DNA of 64,000 bases, from NCBI RefSeq assembly GCF_004005485.1, contig NZ_RZUL01000003.1, forward strand, positions 124,001 through 188,000, in the 5' to 3' direction. Shown piece after piece: positions 48,290-59,782 of the stretch. The first letter of the stretch is position 1, and each line of letters starts with the position of its first letter. Source of the stretch: Sphingobium algorifonticola. GTDB lineage: Bacteria > Pseudomonadota > Alphaproteobacteria > Sphingomonadales > Sphingomonadaceae. The position numbers and the translations under genes are program-made. Under the pieces are notes generated by a model that worked only from the letters and a program-made list of their open reading frames with translations, did no database searches and was not told the origin of the DNA.

Positions 48290-49342
48290 TCACACCCAGC
48301 GTCGTTCGAACCGCGCGCCAAGGCCGGTGAGCAATTCATACTGCGACAGGCCCGACGCGGCCGATGCGGTCGGCAGGTCATAGAGAATATCGAGCCAGTC
48401 CCCCTCCCCGACGTCGGCGGCATCGGACACATCCCCGATCAGCAGGTCCATGGAAACGCGCCCGATGACGGGGAGTGTCCGGTCGCCTGCGCGTACCGCC
48501 CCGGTGCCCGAAAAGCCGCGCAGATAGCCGTCCGCATAGCCGATATTGAGGATGGCGACATCCATATCCTTCGGCGCTGTGAAGGTCGCATTATAGCCGA
48601 TCCCGTCTCCTGCCTGCACGGTGCGACGCTGAAGCACCTGCGCCTGGGGCGTCACGACCTGCCGGATATGGCCGGCATAAGCGGCACGCGCGATACCGCC
48701 ATAGAGCGCGAGGCCGGGACGTGTCAGATCGAAATGATAGTCGATGCCATGGCCGATCCCGGCACTGTTGGCCAGGCTATATCTCTGGGCCGGGATCCTG
48801 TCCACCAACACCGCGAAGCGGTCACGCTGCACAGCGTTCAACGGATGCGGTTCGTCCGCACAGGCCAGATGGCTCATCAGCGTATCGATCTGCAACCCGG
48901 CCGTCAGCGCGGCACAGTCGTCCCGCCAGTCGAGGCCCAGCCGGTTCATGCCGGTATCGATCATGACATCGCAGGCACCGCCACCGGCATTGCGCCAACG
49001 GGCAATCTGCTGTGGCGTGGACAGTACCGGGCGCGCCCTTCCGTCCAGCGCGATCGCCACATCTTCATGCCGAACGCCATGCAGCACCGAAAGCGACAGT
49101 CCGTTGGCCATCGGCATCAGCGCCTGCGCCTCTGCCCAGGTGGCGACGAAGAAGTCCCGGCATCCGGCCGTCGCCAAATGGTGCATCACCTCGGCCGCAC
49201 CCAGTCCATATCCGTTGGCCTTGATCGCGGCTCCGCATGCGGCGCTGCCGCTCTGTGCGGCCAGCCAGCGCCAGTTGGCGATCAGCGCGGCGCTGTCCAG
49301 CATCAGGCGCAGCGGCGGCGTAAAGTCGGGAGGAACGGCCAT
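48290..49342 (-). CDS. alr: Alanine racemase
   Basis: PLP enzyme supplying D-alanine for peptidoglycan. 350 aa; Lys41 in AIKANGYGLGA binds PLP and the second catalytic base Tyr is in AGDGIGYNATF. Further motifs: MIDTGMNRLGLDW, SNSAG-like YSLANSAGIG, ALYGGIAR, VSMDLLIGDVS. Downstream of the MHS transporter gene in the same direction (18-nt gap); convergent with phaA. Confidence 0.95.
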   Translation of the reverse strand: MAVPPDFTPPLRLMLDSAALIANWRWLAAQSGSAACGAAIKANGYGLGAAEVMHHLATAGCRDFFVATWAEAQALMPMANGLSLSVLHGVRHEDVAIALDGRARPVLSTPQQIARWRNAGGGACDVMIDTGMNRLGLDWRDDCAALTAGLQIDTLMSHLACADEPHPLNAVQRDRFAVLVDRIPAQRYSLANSAGIGHGIDYHFDLTRPGLALYGGIARAAYAGHIRQVVTPQAQVLQRRTVQAGDGIGYNATFTAPKDMDVAILNIGYADGYLRGFSGTGAVRAGDRTLPVIGRVSMDLLIGDVSDAADVGEGDWLDILYDLPTASAASGLSQYELLTGLGARFERRWV

Positions 49343-49360
49343 AGCCCGGCGATAGCCGGG

Positions 49361-50962
49361 TCAGTCCTTCGCGTCGAGCCTTGCCCCGCGCGTTTCGGGC
49401 AGACCCCACATCGTGACTACCAGCGCCATCGCGACGACGACGATCGTGTACCACAGGCCGGAATAGGGATCGCCCGTCCGCGCAACGATATATTGGCTGA
49501 CCAGCGGCAGAAAGCCGCCAAAATAGCCTGTCCCGATATGATAGGGAATGGACATCGAGCTATAGCGGATGCGCGCAGGGAAAAGCTCTGAAAGCAGCGC
49601 CGCCACCGGGCCATATGTCGCCCCGGACAGGGCACCAAGCGCCAATATGCCGAGCAATATCTTGAGCGAGTCGGCAAGCGACGGCTTGACCTTGGCCAAG
49701 TTGTAGCCAGCTTCCGCCAGTCGGCTGTCGAGCACTTCGGGCCGGGTATCCGGCTGAACGACGCCGCCGATCGAGACAGCGGTTACAGGCGCAACGGCCT
49801 TGTCATAATGGACGCCCTTTTTGGAGAAATAGTCGAGCAGCCGCGCGCATTGCGTGGCCTGCACCTTGGCAAACGGATCATAGCCGCAATCGGGTCCGCT
49901 CACCACCACAGGCGCACGGCGCGCGGCCTCCGCAAGGCCCGGATTGGCCGCGCCGCCGATCAGATGGAATATCGGGAACAGCAACAGCAAGGTGGCGGCA
50001 TAGCCGATGACGATCGGCTTCTTGCGCCCGAACCGGTCCGACAGATGACCGAAATACAGGAACCAGAACAGGCCGCTCGCCGCGCCGATGCCGACCAGGA
50101 TCTGCGCCGTCTGCGGCTCCACGCGCAAGGCGTTCTGCAGAAAATAGAGGACCTGGAACATTGCGGTGTACCAGATCACCGTCAGCCCCGCCGCGATGCC
50201 GAACAGGGCGACGAACAGCCGCTTGCCATTGCCGGGATAGGTGAATGTCTCCTTCAGCGGATTGCGGGAGCATTCCCCTGCCGCTTTCATAGCCTTGAAG
50301 ACGGGGCTTTCGTTGAGCTTCATCCGTATCCACAGGGATATGGCAAGCAGCAGCAGGGAAAACAGAAACGGAATGCGCCAGCCCCAGGCATCCCATGCCT
50401 CCGCACCGACCAGCCATTGTGTGCCCAGCACGACGACGATCGACAGGATAAAACCGCCCACGACACTGGCCTGAATGAAGCTGGTGTAGAAACCCCTTCG
50501 CTCGACCGGTGCATGTTCGGCGACATAGATGGCCGCGCCGCCATATTCCCCACCCAGCGCCAGCCCCTGCATGATACGCAGGATAATGAGGATGACGGGC
50601 GCGGCAGCACCGATCGACGCTGCCGAAGGCACCAGCCCTACCCCAGCGGTCGCAATCCCCATCAGCGTGATCGTCGCGAGAAACGTGTATTTGCGCCCCA
50701 GCCTGTCCCCGAAATAGCCGAAGAGCACCGCGCCGAGCGGACGAAAACCAAAGCCTACCGCAAAGCCGGCCAGCGAATAGAGCAACTCAACCGAAGCGTT
50801 GTCAGTCGGAAAGAAGGTGCGCCCGATAATGGCCGCCAGCGTGCCGTAGATGAAGAAATCATACCATTCGAAAACGGTTCCCAGCGAGGATGCCGCGATC
50901 ACCAGTCGATCGCGCTTCACATCCAGTTGGTAGTCTTCACAATCCTGCACCGCAGTTGCCAT
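49361..50962 (-). CDS. MFS transporter, metabolite:H+ symporter (MHS) family
   Basis: 533 aa, 12 TM helices. Signature of the MHS family: SSLGTVFEWYDFFIYGTLAAIIG at the start, GFGFRPLGAVLFGYFGDRLGRKYT, and RIMQGLALGGEYGGAAIYVAEHAP. A soluble insert of about 90 residues containing Cys pairs (VVSGPDCGYDPFAKVQATQCARLLDYFSKK) sits between TM 8 and 9, as in some MHS members. Family members carry dicarboxylates, proline/betaine, shikimate or alpha-ketoglutarate; the substrate is not inferable. Start ATG 50962; upstream of alr. Confidence 0.9.
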   Translation of the reverse strand: MATAVQDCEDYQLDVKRDRLVIAASSLGTVFEWYDFFIYGTLAAIIGRTFFPTDNASVELLYSLAGFAVGFGFRPLGAVLFGYFGDRLGRKYTFLATITLMGIATAGVGLVPSAASIGAAAPVILIILRIMQGLALGGEYGGAAIYVAEHAPVERRGFYTSFIQASVVGGFILSIVVVLGTQWLVGAEAWDAWGWRIPFLFSLLLLAISLWIRMKLNESPVFKAMKAAGECSRNPLKETFTYPGNGKRLFVALFGIAAGLTVIWYTAMFQVLYFLQNALRVEPQTAQILVGIGAASGLFWFLYFGHLSDRFGRKKPIVIGYAATLLLLFPIFHLIGGAANPGLAEAARRAPVVVSGPDCGYDPFAKVQATQCARLLDYFSKKGVHYDKAVAPVTAVSIGGVVQPDTRPEVLDSRLAEAGYNLAKVKPSLADSLKILLGILALGALSGATYGPVAALLSELFPARIRYSSMSIPYHIGTGYFGGFLPLVSQYIVARTGDPYSGLWYTIVVVAMALVVTMWGLPETRGARLDAKD

Positions 50963-51039
50963 CTCGTCCCCACTCGTCTGGCCTCTGTACCAAGGCGTTG
51001 TCGCTTGTCTTGGCGGCTTTTGGCGGATGCTGCAACCTG

Positions 51040-51411
51040 TCAGAACAGCCTGACGCCATTGGGCACCGGCTTGTCCGGGGCAAACAAGGTGACGGCGCCC
51101 TGCGTATCAGGAAAGCCCAGCGTGAGTACCTGCGACATGAACTTGCCGATCTGGCGCGGCGGAAAGTTGATGACGGCCGCCACCTGACGGCCGATCAGCG
51201 CGTCTGCCGCATAATTCTCCGTAATCTGCGCGCTGCTCCGCCGGGTGCCGATGGCCGGGCCGAAATCGATGAGCAGCTTGAACGCTGGCTTGCGCGCTTC
51301 GGGAAAGGGTTCGACCGACAGGATCGTGCCGATACGGATATCCACCTTCAGAAAGGTCGCAAAATCGGTGTCCGCTTCGGCAGGGGCAGTCGGATCATGG
51401 CTGACATGCAT
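51040..51411 (-). CDS. csaA: tRNA-binding protein CsaA-like
   Basis: 123-aa OB-fold protein of the CsaA/EMAP-II (tRNA_bind) family: DFATFLKVDIRIGTILSVEPFPEARKPAFKLLIDFG, SSAQITENYAADALIGRQVAAVINFPPRQIGKFMSQVLTLGF. The family binds tRNA and in Bacillus has been reported as a secretion-related chaperone. Its ATG is 3 nt after the stop of the DUF2490 gene, so coupled; last gene of the long minus-strand run. Confidence 0.9.
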   Translation of the reverse strand: MHVSHDPTAPAEADTDFATFLKVDIRIGTILSVEPFPEARKPAFKLLIDFGPAIGTRRSSAQITENYAADALIGRQVAAVINFPPRQIGKFMSQVLTLGFPDTQGAVTLFAPDKPVPNGVRLF

Positions 51412-51414
51412 GGG

Positions 51415-52098
51415 TCAGGGCCTCAGCATCAGGTTGACCGCAAGCACGTGATTCATGCCGTCGCGCCGCCCCCGGTTGTTCACATATTGGTTCAGATAGC
51501 CGATTTCGACAGTCGACTTGCCCGACAGCGGCACTTCAACGCCTGCAAAGCTGCGCAGCCGGTCAAAGCCGCTGCGTGCGCCCCAGTCCGTGTCGTTCAG
51601 CGCCACAAAGGCCTCCACCGAAACAAGCGCCGCCACGCTGCCTGGCTTGCCCGAGAGCGGACGCGCATAGCGCAGCATTTCGCGCGCGCGCCACCCCAGA
51701 TCGTCGCCGCTCGACAGCCATCGCTGTTCAAGACGCGTCCGGGATGTGAACGCGCCGCCGGCAACGCGCCCTATTGCCCAGTTGATCTGCTGAAACGCCC
51801 GGTCTTCCCTCAGGTCCGGCCCGCCGGATCGCGGACTGCGTACCGCAGCATAGCCCTGATAGATGCTGAGGCGGTCATTGAGCCGCACACCGACTGCCGG
51901 ACGCAGGATGATCTGATTGACGTCGGCACCGTCTCCCCCAAAGCGCGGCTGAAGTTCGAGCAGATACAGCAAATCGCCCTTTACACTGCCTTGCGCCAGC
52001 GTGAGGAACCAGAATTGCTCATCCTGCGTGGGTGCAGCACGCACCGGGGTAGCGACGAAAGCCGCCAGTGCCACCATCGCCAGCATCGCAATCCGCAT
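51415..52098 (-). CDS. Exported DUF2490-like outer-membrane protein
   Basis: 227 aa with signal peptide MRIAMLAMVALAAFVATPVRAA and a beta-strand-rich body: DEQFWFLTLAQGSVKGDLLYLLELQPRF, RLSIYQGYAAVRSP, TRLEQRWLSSGDDLGWRAREMLRYARPL, GVEVPLSGKSTVEIGYLNQYVNN. The pattern and length fit DUF2490, predicted small outer-membrane barrels of unknown function. I chose ATG 52098 for its signal peptide. Directly before csaA and 87 nt after pccA. Confidence 0.78.
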   Translation of the reverse strand: MRIAMLAMVALAAFVATPVRAAPTQDEQFWFLTLAQGSVKGDLLYLLELQPRFGGDGADVNQIILRPAVGVRLNDRLSIYQGYAAVRSPRSGGPDLREDRAFQQINWAIGRVAGGAFTSRTRLEQRWLSSGDDLGWRAREMLRYARPLSGKPGSVAALVSVEAFVALNDTDWGARSGFDRLRSFAGVEVPLSGKSTVEIGYLNQYVNNRGRRDGMNHVLAVNLMLRP

Positions 52099-52185
52099 GT
52101 CATTCTCCGAGCCTGGCCGTCCGTCGTGGTGGCGCGCAGGGCGTTTAGGCTGCGGCGTTGTCGGAGGCAAGATGCGGCACCGCGG

Positions 52186-54171
52186 TCATGCCATCTCCAG
52201 AATGATCGCGTCGACCGCCAGACTGTCCCCCGCCTTTGCCGATACCGACTTCACCGTTCCGCTTTTCTGGGCGCGCAGGATATTTTCCATCTTCATCGCT
52301 TCGATCACGGCCAAAGGCTGCCCCGCCTCCACCTTGTCGCCTTCCGCCACATTGAGCGACACCAGCAACCCGGGCATGGGGCAGATGAGGAAGCGGGACA
52401 GATCGGGCGGCACCTTGTCGATCATATGCTTGCCCAGCGGCGCGATATGGCCGGGCAAGACGCGGGCGACATGGCTCGCGCCGTGCGTCGTGAGGCGGAA
52501 CCCACCGCGCACCGGCGCAATGCGCACGGCGAGCGTCTCGTCGCCGAACTCCGCCTCCACGATCCGGTCGCCCGGCGTATATTCCAGCGCGATGTCGATC
52601 GGCTCGCCATCGACCGTCACTTCATCCAGCGCGATCGTGACATCGTGCAGCGCCTCGCCAAGGCGCACCTGCCATGCGCTCGGCGGCTTCAATCGGCGGC
52701 CAAGCTGCCCGTCGATCCGCCGCGCGCGATCGGCCTGCGCCATGCCCGCAAAAGCAGCGATGGCGGCAAGACGGCGCAGCAATTCGGATGAGGCAGGCGC
52801 ACCCTGAAACCCTTCAGGATATTCCTCCGCGATGAAGCCTGTGGTGATGTTCCCGCTGCGGAACCGCTCATGCTGCATGATGGCCGAGAGGAAATCGATG
52901 TTATGCCCCGGCCCCTCGATCTCGAAACGATCGAGCGCCTCGATCTGCTTGTCGATCGCCTCGATGCGGGTCGGCGCATAAGTGACGAGCTTGGCGATCA
53001 TCGGATCGTAGAACATCGAGACTTCGCCGCCTTCGGTCACGCCATCGTCGACGCGCACGCCCTCCACGATTTCGGGGGGAGTGTAGCGCGACAACCGCCC
53101 GATCGACGGCAGGAAACCGCGATAGGGATCCTCCGCATAGACGCGGTTCTCCACCGCCCAGCCGATGATCTTCACGTCATCCTGCGTAAACCCCAGCGGC
53201 TCGCCATTGGCGACGCGGATCATCTGCTCGACCAGATCAAGGCCGGTAATCTGCTCGGTCACGGGATGCTCGACCTGCAGCCGGGTGTTCATTTCCAGGA
53301 AGTAGAAGCCGTCGCCGGTCTTGTCCGCGCCGGAGACGATCAGTTCGACCGTGCCTGCGCTGAAATAGCCGACCGCACGGGCCAGGGCGACCGCCTGCTC
53401 TCCCATCTTGCGCCGCATGTCCGGGCTGACGAACGGCGACGGCGCTTCCTCGACGACTTTCTGATGCCGCCGCTGGATCGAACATTCGCGCTCGTTCAGA
53501 TAGACGATATTGCCATGCTGGTCGCCCAGCACCTGTATCTCGATATGGCGCGGGCTTTCGATGAATTTCTCGATGAACACGCGATCATCGCCGAAGCTGG
53601 CAAGCCCCTCGCGCTTGGTCGCCTCGAATCCTTCGCGGACATCCTGCTCGCTATAGGCAAGGCGCATCCCCTTGCCGCCGCCACCCGCCGACGCTTTCAT
53701 CATCACCGGATAGCCGATCTCGTTCGAGATACGCACGGCATGTTCGGTATCTTCGATCACGCCGACGAAACCGGGAACGACATTGACGCCCGCGGCCTTC
53801 GCCAGTTTCTTGGACTCGATCTTGTCCCCCATCGCCGCGATCGCATTGGCAGGCGGGCCCACAAAGATGATGCCTTCCGCATCCAGCGCCAACCGAAAAC
53901 TCTCCCGCTCGGACAGGAAACCGTAGCCGGGATGCACCGCATCGGCACCCGTCGCCTTGCAGGCTTCGATGATCTTGTCGGCCAGCAGATAAGATTGCGC
54001 AGCAGGCGGCGGGCCAAGATGCACTGCCTCATCCGCCATCAGCACATGCGGACTGCGCGCATCCGCATCCGAATAGACCGCGACGGTGGCGATGCCCATT
54101 TTCTTTGCTGTGCGGATGACCCGACAGGCAATCTCGCCCCGGTTCGCGATGAGGATTTTTTTGATTGGCAT
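52186..54171 (-). CDS. pccA: Propionyl-CoA/acyl-CoA carboxylase alpha subunit (biotin carboxylase + BCCP)
   Basis: 661 aa: biotin carboxylase domains (KILIANRGEIACRVIRTAKKMG; ATP-grasp GGGGKGMRLAYSEQDV; ECSIQRRHQKVVEEAPSP; EMNTRLQVEHPVTEQITGLDLVE), a BT linker domain, and a C-terminal biotinyl domain with the biotinylated Lys in EAMKMEN. Together with the PccB homologue at 59783-61315 it should carboxylate propionyl-CoA to methylmalonyl-CoA, supported by the mutase and epimerase genes nearby; acetyl- or methylcrotonyl-CoA subunits look alike but lack such neighbours. Its ATG overlaps the stop of the LprI-like gene by one base (TAATG). Confidence 0.93.
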   Translation of the reverse strand: MPIKKILIANRGEIACRVIRTAKKMGIATVAVYSDADARSPHVLMADEAVHLGPPPAAQSYLLADKIIEACKATGADAVHPGYGFLSERESFRLALDAEGIIFVGPPANAIAAMGDKIESKKLAKAAGVNVVPGFVGVIEDTEHAVRISNEIGYPVMMKASAGGGGKGMRLAYSEQDVREGFEATKREGLASFGDDRVFIEKFIESPRHIEIQVLGDQHGNIVYLNERECSIQRRHQKVVEEAPSPFVSPDMRRKMGEQAVALARAVGYFSAGTVELIVSGADKTGDGFYFLEMNTRLQVEHPVTEQITGLDLVEQMIRVANGEPLGFTQDDVKIIGWAVENRVYAEDPYRGFLPSIGRLSRYTPPEIVEGVRVDDGVTEGGEVSMFYDPMIAKLVTYAPTRIEAIDKQIEALDRFEIEGPGHNIDFLSAIMQHERFRSGNITTGFIAEEYPEGFQGAPASSELLRRLAAIAAFAGMAQADRARRIDGQLGRRLKPPSAWQVRLGEALHDVTIALDEVTVDGEPIDIALEYTPGDRIVEAEFGDETLAVRIAPVRGGFRLTTHGASHVARVLPGHIAPLGKHMIDKVPPDLSRFLICPMPGLLVSLNVAEGDKVEAGQPLAVIEAMKMENILRAQKSGTVKSVSAKAGDSLAVDAIILEMA

Positions 54172-54566
54172 TATGGCTCCGTGAAATCTTTAAAAAGTTG
54201 TTGAAGCTGATCAATGCGGGCACGTGTCAGATCGTGAGCACACTGGCTGACTATGACATTCTGAAGCGACCCACCTTGTGCCCAATCGGAGCGGGCGGCA
54301 CATTCAGCATCGCGCCAAGCCAGCCACGTCCGCTGTGCTTTCAACAGATCGTTTTCCGCCGACGGCTTATCTCTTCTAGGTGTCGGCTTAAAATACTTGT
54401 CAGCGTCACGCGCGGCGGCGCGGACCTTGGGCCACACTGCATTTAGTTCGACATCGGCTGACCTGAAAGCGCGGCTCCAGCACTCCGCAGAGGGCAAATC
54501 TCCGCCACGATCATCGCAAACCGGATTTGCAGCAGCAGTTGCAGCAGCTATTATCAACACAATCAT
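54171..54566 (-). CDS. LprI-like (DUF1311) exported protein
   Basis: 131 aa, short hydrophobic N-terminus (MIVLIIAAATAAANP, signal peptide-like), then an LprI/DUF1311-type helical domain: NPVCDDRGGDLPSAECWSRAFRSADVELNAVWPKVR, LLKAQRTWLAWRDAECAAR, and ILxQC-like VIVSQCAHDLTRARIDQLQQL. Four Cys suggest two disulfides. Mycobacterial LprI is a lysozyme inhibitor; related function here is unproven. Base composition is more AT-rich than the flanking carboxylase gene, and it is translationally coupled to pccA (TAATG), an odd pairing. Confidence 0.78.
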   Translation of the reverse strand: MIVLIIAAATAAANPVCDDRGGDLPSAECWSRAFRSADVELNAVWPKVRAAARDADKYFKPTPRRDKPSAENDLLKAQRTWLAWRDAECAARSDWAQGGSLQNVIVSQCAHDLTRARIDQLQQLFKDFTEP

Positions 54567-54589
54567 TTCAAGATGTCACCGCTGCAACC

Positions 54590-54680
54590 GTCACCCTGAA
54601 CTTGTTTCAGGGTCCATCCGTCGCCACGCGCCGCTGCTCCCGGAGGCGCGATGGATGCTGAAACAAGTTCAGCATGACGA
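54590..54680. repeat. Palindromic element, family C
   Basis: CGTCACCCTGAACTTGTTTC (from 54590) pairs with GAAACAAGTTCAGCATGACG (to 54679), with a central CGCGCC/GGCGCG stem; total about 90 bp. It lies between the small membrane protein and the LprI-like gene. The arm sequence (GTCA.CCTGAA...CAGG.TCCATC) is related to the outer arms at 43168-43418. Confidence 0.8.
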
Positions 54681-54699
54681 GGGACGGTCGGGCCTGTCG

Positions 54700-54936
54700 T
54701 CATTTATCTACTCCCGAAAGCCGGGCCTTGAAAAACGCAACAGTCAGTCCCGTAAAAATGACAAGCGACAAAAAGCCGGTAATAGCAGGCCATATACCAT
54801 TGCAATCAGCCGGAGCCTCCGGCCCCATTCCGCAACTACCAATCCCAGCCAGCAGAATAAGAAACATCGCAATCAGCCAATAGACAATGCTGAGCACCGC
54901 AAAGAGTCCGATCTTCTTGGCACGCGGCTTGGTCAC
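54700..54936 (-). CDS. Small two-TM membrane protein
   Basis: 78 aa, GTG start at 54936 whose last bases overlap the bioB TGA (GTGA). Basic N-terminus (TKPRAKK), TM1 [20 protein letters not shown], a short loop with two Cys ([17 protein letters not shown]), TM2 [18 protein letters not shown] and a basic/polar tail. No family recognised. More AT-rich than neighbours; ends at a family C palindrome. Overlap with bioB argues it is translated. Confidence 0.65.
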   Translation of the reverse strand: MTKPRAKKIGLFAVLSIVYWLIAMFLILLAGIGSCGMGPEAPADCNGIWPAITGFLSLVIFTGLTVAFFKARLSGVDK

Positions 54937-55940
54937 TCCGCTGCCTCCATCTCTACCGCTACCTCAACCGCCGCCTGCATCGGCACGACACCCAGCTTCG
55001 CGAACAACGCCGCGTCCTTGTCGTCCCCCGCATTGGCCGTCGTCAGCAGGCGATCGCCTGTGAAGATGCTGTTCGCGCCCGCCATGAAGCACAAAGCCTG
55101 ACAGGCCTCGCTCATGCTCTCTCGCCCCGCGCTCAGGCGCACCATCGACAGCGGCATCACGATCCGTGCCACTGCGACGGTGCGGACAAACTCGATCTCG
55201 TCGATCTTCGCCAGCGGCGTGTCGGCCAGCATATCGCCCAGCACCGTGCCCTTGACGGGCACCAGCGCGTTGATCGGCACGCTTTCGGGATGCGGCATCG
55301 TAGCGAGCGCATGGAGGAAGCCGACACGATCCTCCCGCTTCTCGCCCATGCCAACGATGCCGCCGCTGCACACATTGATCCCCGCGCCGCGCACATTTTC
55401 CAGTGTCTCGATGCGATCCTCAAAGGTGCGCGTCGTGATGACGTTCGCGTAATTCTCCGGCGCGGTGTCGATATTGTGGTTGTAGTAATCAAGGCCCGCA
55501 TCGGCGAGCTGCTTCGCCTGCCCCTCGTTCAGCATCCCCAGCGTCATGCAGGTTTCCAGGCCCATCTGCCGCACGCCCTTCACCATTTCGATGATGGCGG
55601 GCATGTCGCGATCCTTGGGGCTGCGCCACGCCGCGCCCATGCAGAATCGGCTGGAACCGGCATCCTTCGCCTGCGCCGCCGCCTGAAGCACGGCGCGCGG
55701 GTCCATCAGCTTGGTGGCCTTCAGGCCGGTTTCGGCATGGACCGACTGATTGCAATAGCCGCAATCCTCCACGCATCCGCCGGTCTTGATCGACAGCAGC
55801 GTCGAAAGCTGCACCGCGTTACGCGGATGATGCGCGCGATGGACCGTCTGCGCCTCGAACAGCAGGTCGTTGAACGGCAGGTCGAACAGCGCGGCGATTT
55901 CCGCGCGGGTCCAGTCGGTGCGGGCTTCCATATCAGTCAC
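54933..55940 (-). CDS. bioB: Biotin synthase
   Basis: Radical-SAM enzyme inserting sulfur into dethiobiotin. 335 aa; SAM cluster CxxxCxxC in [13 protein letters not shown], plus ALVPVKGT and [13 protein letters not shown] 55940 is preferred to ATG 55931 because GGAGG is 7 nt upstream; that ribosome-binding site directly abuts a family A palindrome. No other biotin-synthesis gene is nearby: bioB sits alone among propionyl-CoA pathway genes and would supply cofactor for the PccA biotinyl domain. Confidence 0.96.
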   Translation of the reverse strand: MTDMEARTDWTRAEIAALFDLPFNDLLFEAQTVHRAHHPRNAVQLSTLLSIKTGGCVEDCGYCNQSVHAETGLKATKLMDPRAVLQAAAQAKDAGSSRFCMGAAWRSPKDRDMPAIIEMVKGVRQMGLETCMTLGMLNEGQAKQLADAGLDYYNHNIDTAPENYANVITTRTFEDRIETLENVRGAGINVCSGGIVGMGEKREDRVGFLHALATMPHPESVPINALVPVKGTVLGDMLADTPLAKIDEIEFVRTVAVARIVMPLSMVRLSAGRESMSEACQALCFMAGANSIFTGDRLLTTANAGDDKDAALFAKLGVVPMQAAVEVAVEMEAAE

Positions 55941-55949
55941 TTGCCACCT

Positions 55950-56044
55950 CCGTTCGGGCTGAGCTTGTCGAAGCCCTCGCCTGAGCGCAGTGAAGGCACT
56001 TCGCTTCGCTCAGTGTAGCCCTTCGACTGGCTCAGGGCGAACGG
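55950..56044. repeat. REP-like palindromic element, family A copy 3
   Basis: 95 bp, CCGTTCGGGCTGAGCTTGTC to GGCTCAGGGCGAACGG, between bioB and the mutase gene. On the minus strand its end provides part of the bioB ribosome-binding site. Confidence 0.85.
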
Positions 56045-56061
56045 ATGAAGGTTCGAGAGTG

Positions 56062-58197
<2,136 letters not shown>

Positions 58198-58214
58198 ATT
58201 TCGATTCTTCTTCC

Positions 58215-58310
58215 CCGTTCGCCTTGAGCCTGTTGAAAGGCCCAACCGAACATAGTGAGGTGCCTTCGTTTTCGCTCAGGCGCAGGCTTCGATTTCGCTC
58301 AGCCCGAACG
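58215..58310. repeat. REP-like palindromic element, family A copy 4
   Basis: About 96 bp, more diverged (CCGTTCGCCTTGAGCCTGTTG ... CAGCCCGAACG), between the enoyl-CoA hydratase and mutase genes. Its edge borders the GGGGAAG sequence upstream of the mutase start. Confidence 0.8.
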
Positions 58311-58323
58311 ATTGTCACGCTGT

Positions 58324-59100
58324 TCATTTGCCCTCGAACTTGGCGGGACGCTTTGCGAGGAAGGCCTGCACGCCTTCCTTGAAATCCGCGCTGCGTCCCG
58401 CCTCCCGCTGGTGCGCGCGTTCCAGCGCCAGCCCCTGCGAGAAACTCGATGTCTGCGTTTCGGCGATACCCTTGCGGATCAGGCCCAGCGCCACCGTTGG
58501 CATGGCGGCCAGCCGCGTCGCCAGCGCCATCGCTTCGTCCGCCAAAGCCGCATCCTCGACAGCCTTGTAGATCAGGCCCCAGTCAGCCGCCTTCGCCGCA
58601 GGCAGGCGCTCGCCCAGCATCATCAGCTCGGTGGCGCGCGCCTTGCCGATCAGGCGCGGCAAGGTCCATGTCGCGCCGCCGTCGGGCACCAGGCCGATAT
58701 TGACGAATGCCTGAAGGAAATAGGCCGATTGTGCCGCAACCACGAAATCGCAGGCGAGCGCCAGCGAGGCACCGATCCCCGCGCAGGCCCCATGCACCTG
58801 CGCCACCATGGGCAGAGTGGAAGCGACATAGCGCTCCATGCAGGGATTATAGTCCTTCTCCAATATCTCGCCGACATCGTCGGGCAATCCGCCTTCGGCC
58901 TGCAAGTCGGTGCCGCTGCAGAAACCTTTGCCTTCCGCCTTGATCAGAATCGCGCGCGCGCCCTGCCCCGGAAAGGCTTCTATCGCATCGGCGATCTCGT
59001 AGAACATCTGCGGCGTCAGCGCGTTGAGCCGCTCCGGCCGGTTGAGCGACAGGATGCCGACGCCATCGGAGACGGATGTAAGGATGGTTTGGTAGGTCAT
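58324..59100 (-). CDS. Enoyl-CoA hydratase/isomerase (PaaG-like)
   Basis: 258-aa crotonase-fold enzyme. Oxyanion-hole segments GFCSGTDLQAEGG and GACAGIGASLALACDFVVA, and NIGLVPDGGATWTLPRLIG, where an Asp replaces the hydratase Glu in a manner seen in PaaG-type isomerases. I therefore favour an isomerase or ring-opening type reaction over plain hydration, but the substrate is open. It lies inside the propionyl-CoA gene run, so a role in degrading branched or aromatic acyl-CoAs feeding propionyl-CoA would fit. Confidence 0.85.
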   Translation of the reverse strand: MTYQTILTSVSDGVGILSLNRPERLNALTPQMFYEIADAIEAFPGQGARAILIKAEGKGFCSGTDLQAEGGLPDDVGEILEKDYNPCMERYVASTLPMVAQVHGACAGIGASLALACDFVVAAQSAYFLQAFVNIGLVPDGGATWTLPRLIGKARATELMMLGERLPAAKAADWGLIYKAVEDAALADEAMALATRLAAMPTVALGLIRKGIAETQTSSFSQGLALERAHQREAGRSADFKEGVQAFLAKRPAKFEGK

Positions 59101-59139
59101 GATGCTGTCCTTGTCGGCGCTGCGCGATACGTATCACAA

Positions 59140-59234
59140 CCGTTCGGGCTGAGCTTGTCGAAGCCTTCCCCTGAACGCCGTGAAGGGCCTTCGCGCGGCT
59201 CAGGTTTACCCTTCGACAGGCTCAGGGCGAACGG
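59140..59234. repeat. REP-like palindromic element, family A copy 5
   Basis: 95 bp, CCGTTCGGGCTGAGCTTGTC to GGCTCAGGGCGAACGG, between the epimerase and hydratase genes. Very similar to the copy at 55950. Confidence 0.85.
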
Positions 59235-59260
59235 AGAATGAAAATCCCGGGTCGACACCC

Positions 59261-59701
59261 TCAATGCCCTGCCCCCTTCGGCGTTTCCATGATCTCCGTC
59301 AGCACCCCGTTCATATCCTTGGGATGCACGAAGAAGATCAGTGTTCCATGCGCCCCGATGCGCGGCTCGCCTAGCACCTTGGTGCCCTTGGCCTCGAACC
59401 ACGCTTTCGCCGCGTGAATGTCCGGCACTTCATAGCACATATGATGCTGCCCGCCCGCCGGGTTCTTGGCGAGAAAGCCATGGATCGGCGACGCCTCGCC
59501 CAGCGGTTCGATCAACTCGATCTGCGTACCTGCCGTCCCATTCTCGCCGGGCGTATCAACGAAACACACTTTCACGCCCTGCGCGGGCAGGTCGAAAGGC
59601 TCATGAATATGCGTCGCGCCCATCACGTCGCGGTAGTATGCGATGCTCGCTGCGATGGAGGGCGTGGCGATGCCGATATGGTTGAGGCGACCAAGCTTCA
59701 T
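59261..59701 (-). CDS. mce: Methylmalonyl-CoA epimerase
   Basis: 146-aa vicinal-oxygen-chelate enzyme interconverting (S)- and (R)-methylmalonyl-CoA, the step between PccAB and the mutase. Metal-binding pattern: LNHIGIATPSIAASIAYYRDVMGA (His), GTQIELIEPLGEASPI (Glu), GGQHHMCYEVPDI (His), HGTLIFFVHPKDMNGVLTEIM (Glu). It fills the expected place in the pathway cluster. Confidence 0.95.
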   Translation of the reverse strand: MKLGRLNHIGIATPSIAASIAYYRDVMGATHIHEPFDLPAQGVKVCFVDTPGENGTAGTQIELIEPLGEASPIHGFLAKNPAGGQHHMCYEVPDIHAAKAWFEAKGTKVLGEPRIGAHGTLIFFVHPKDMNGVLTEIMETPKGAGH

Positions 59702-59715
59702 GGGCGTTCCTCAAT

Positions 59716-59778
59716 CGTCACCCCAGCGAAAGCTGGGGCCACATGCGGCATGAGGTGCCAGCCGTCGCTGGCATGACG
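59716..59778. repeat. Small palindromic element, family D
   Basis: CGTCACCCCAGCGAAAGCTGGGG (self-paired CCCCAGC/GCTGGGG) with the distal GCCAGCCGTCGCTGGCATGACG forming a second stem; the terminal CGTCA and TGACG also pair. About 63 bp between pccB and mce. Confidence 0.75.
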
Positions 59779-59782
59779 ATCA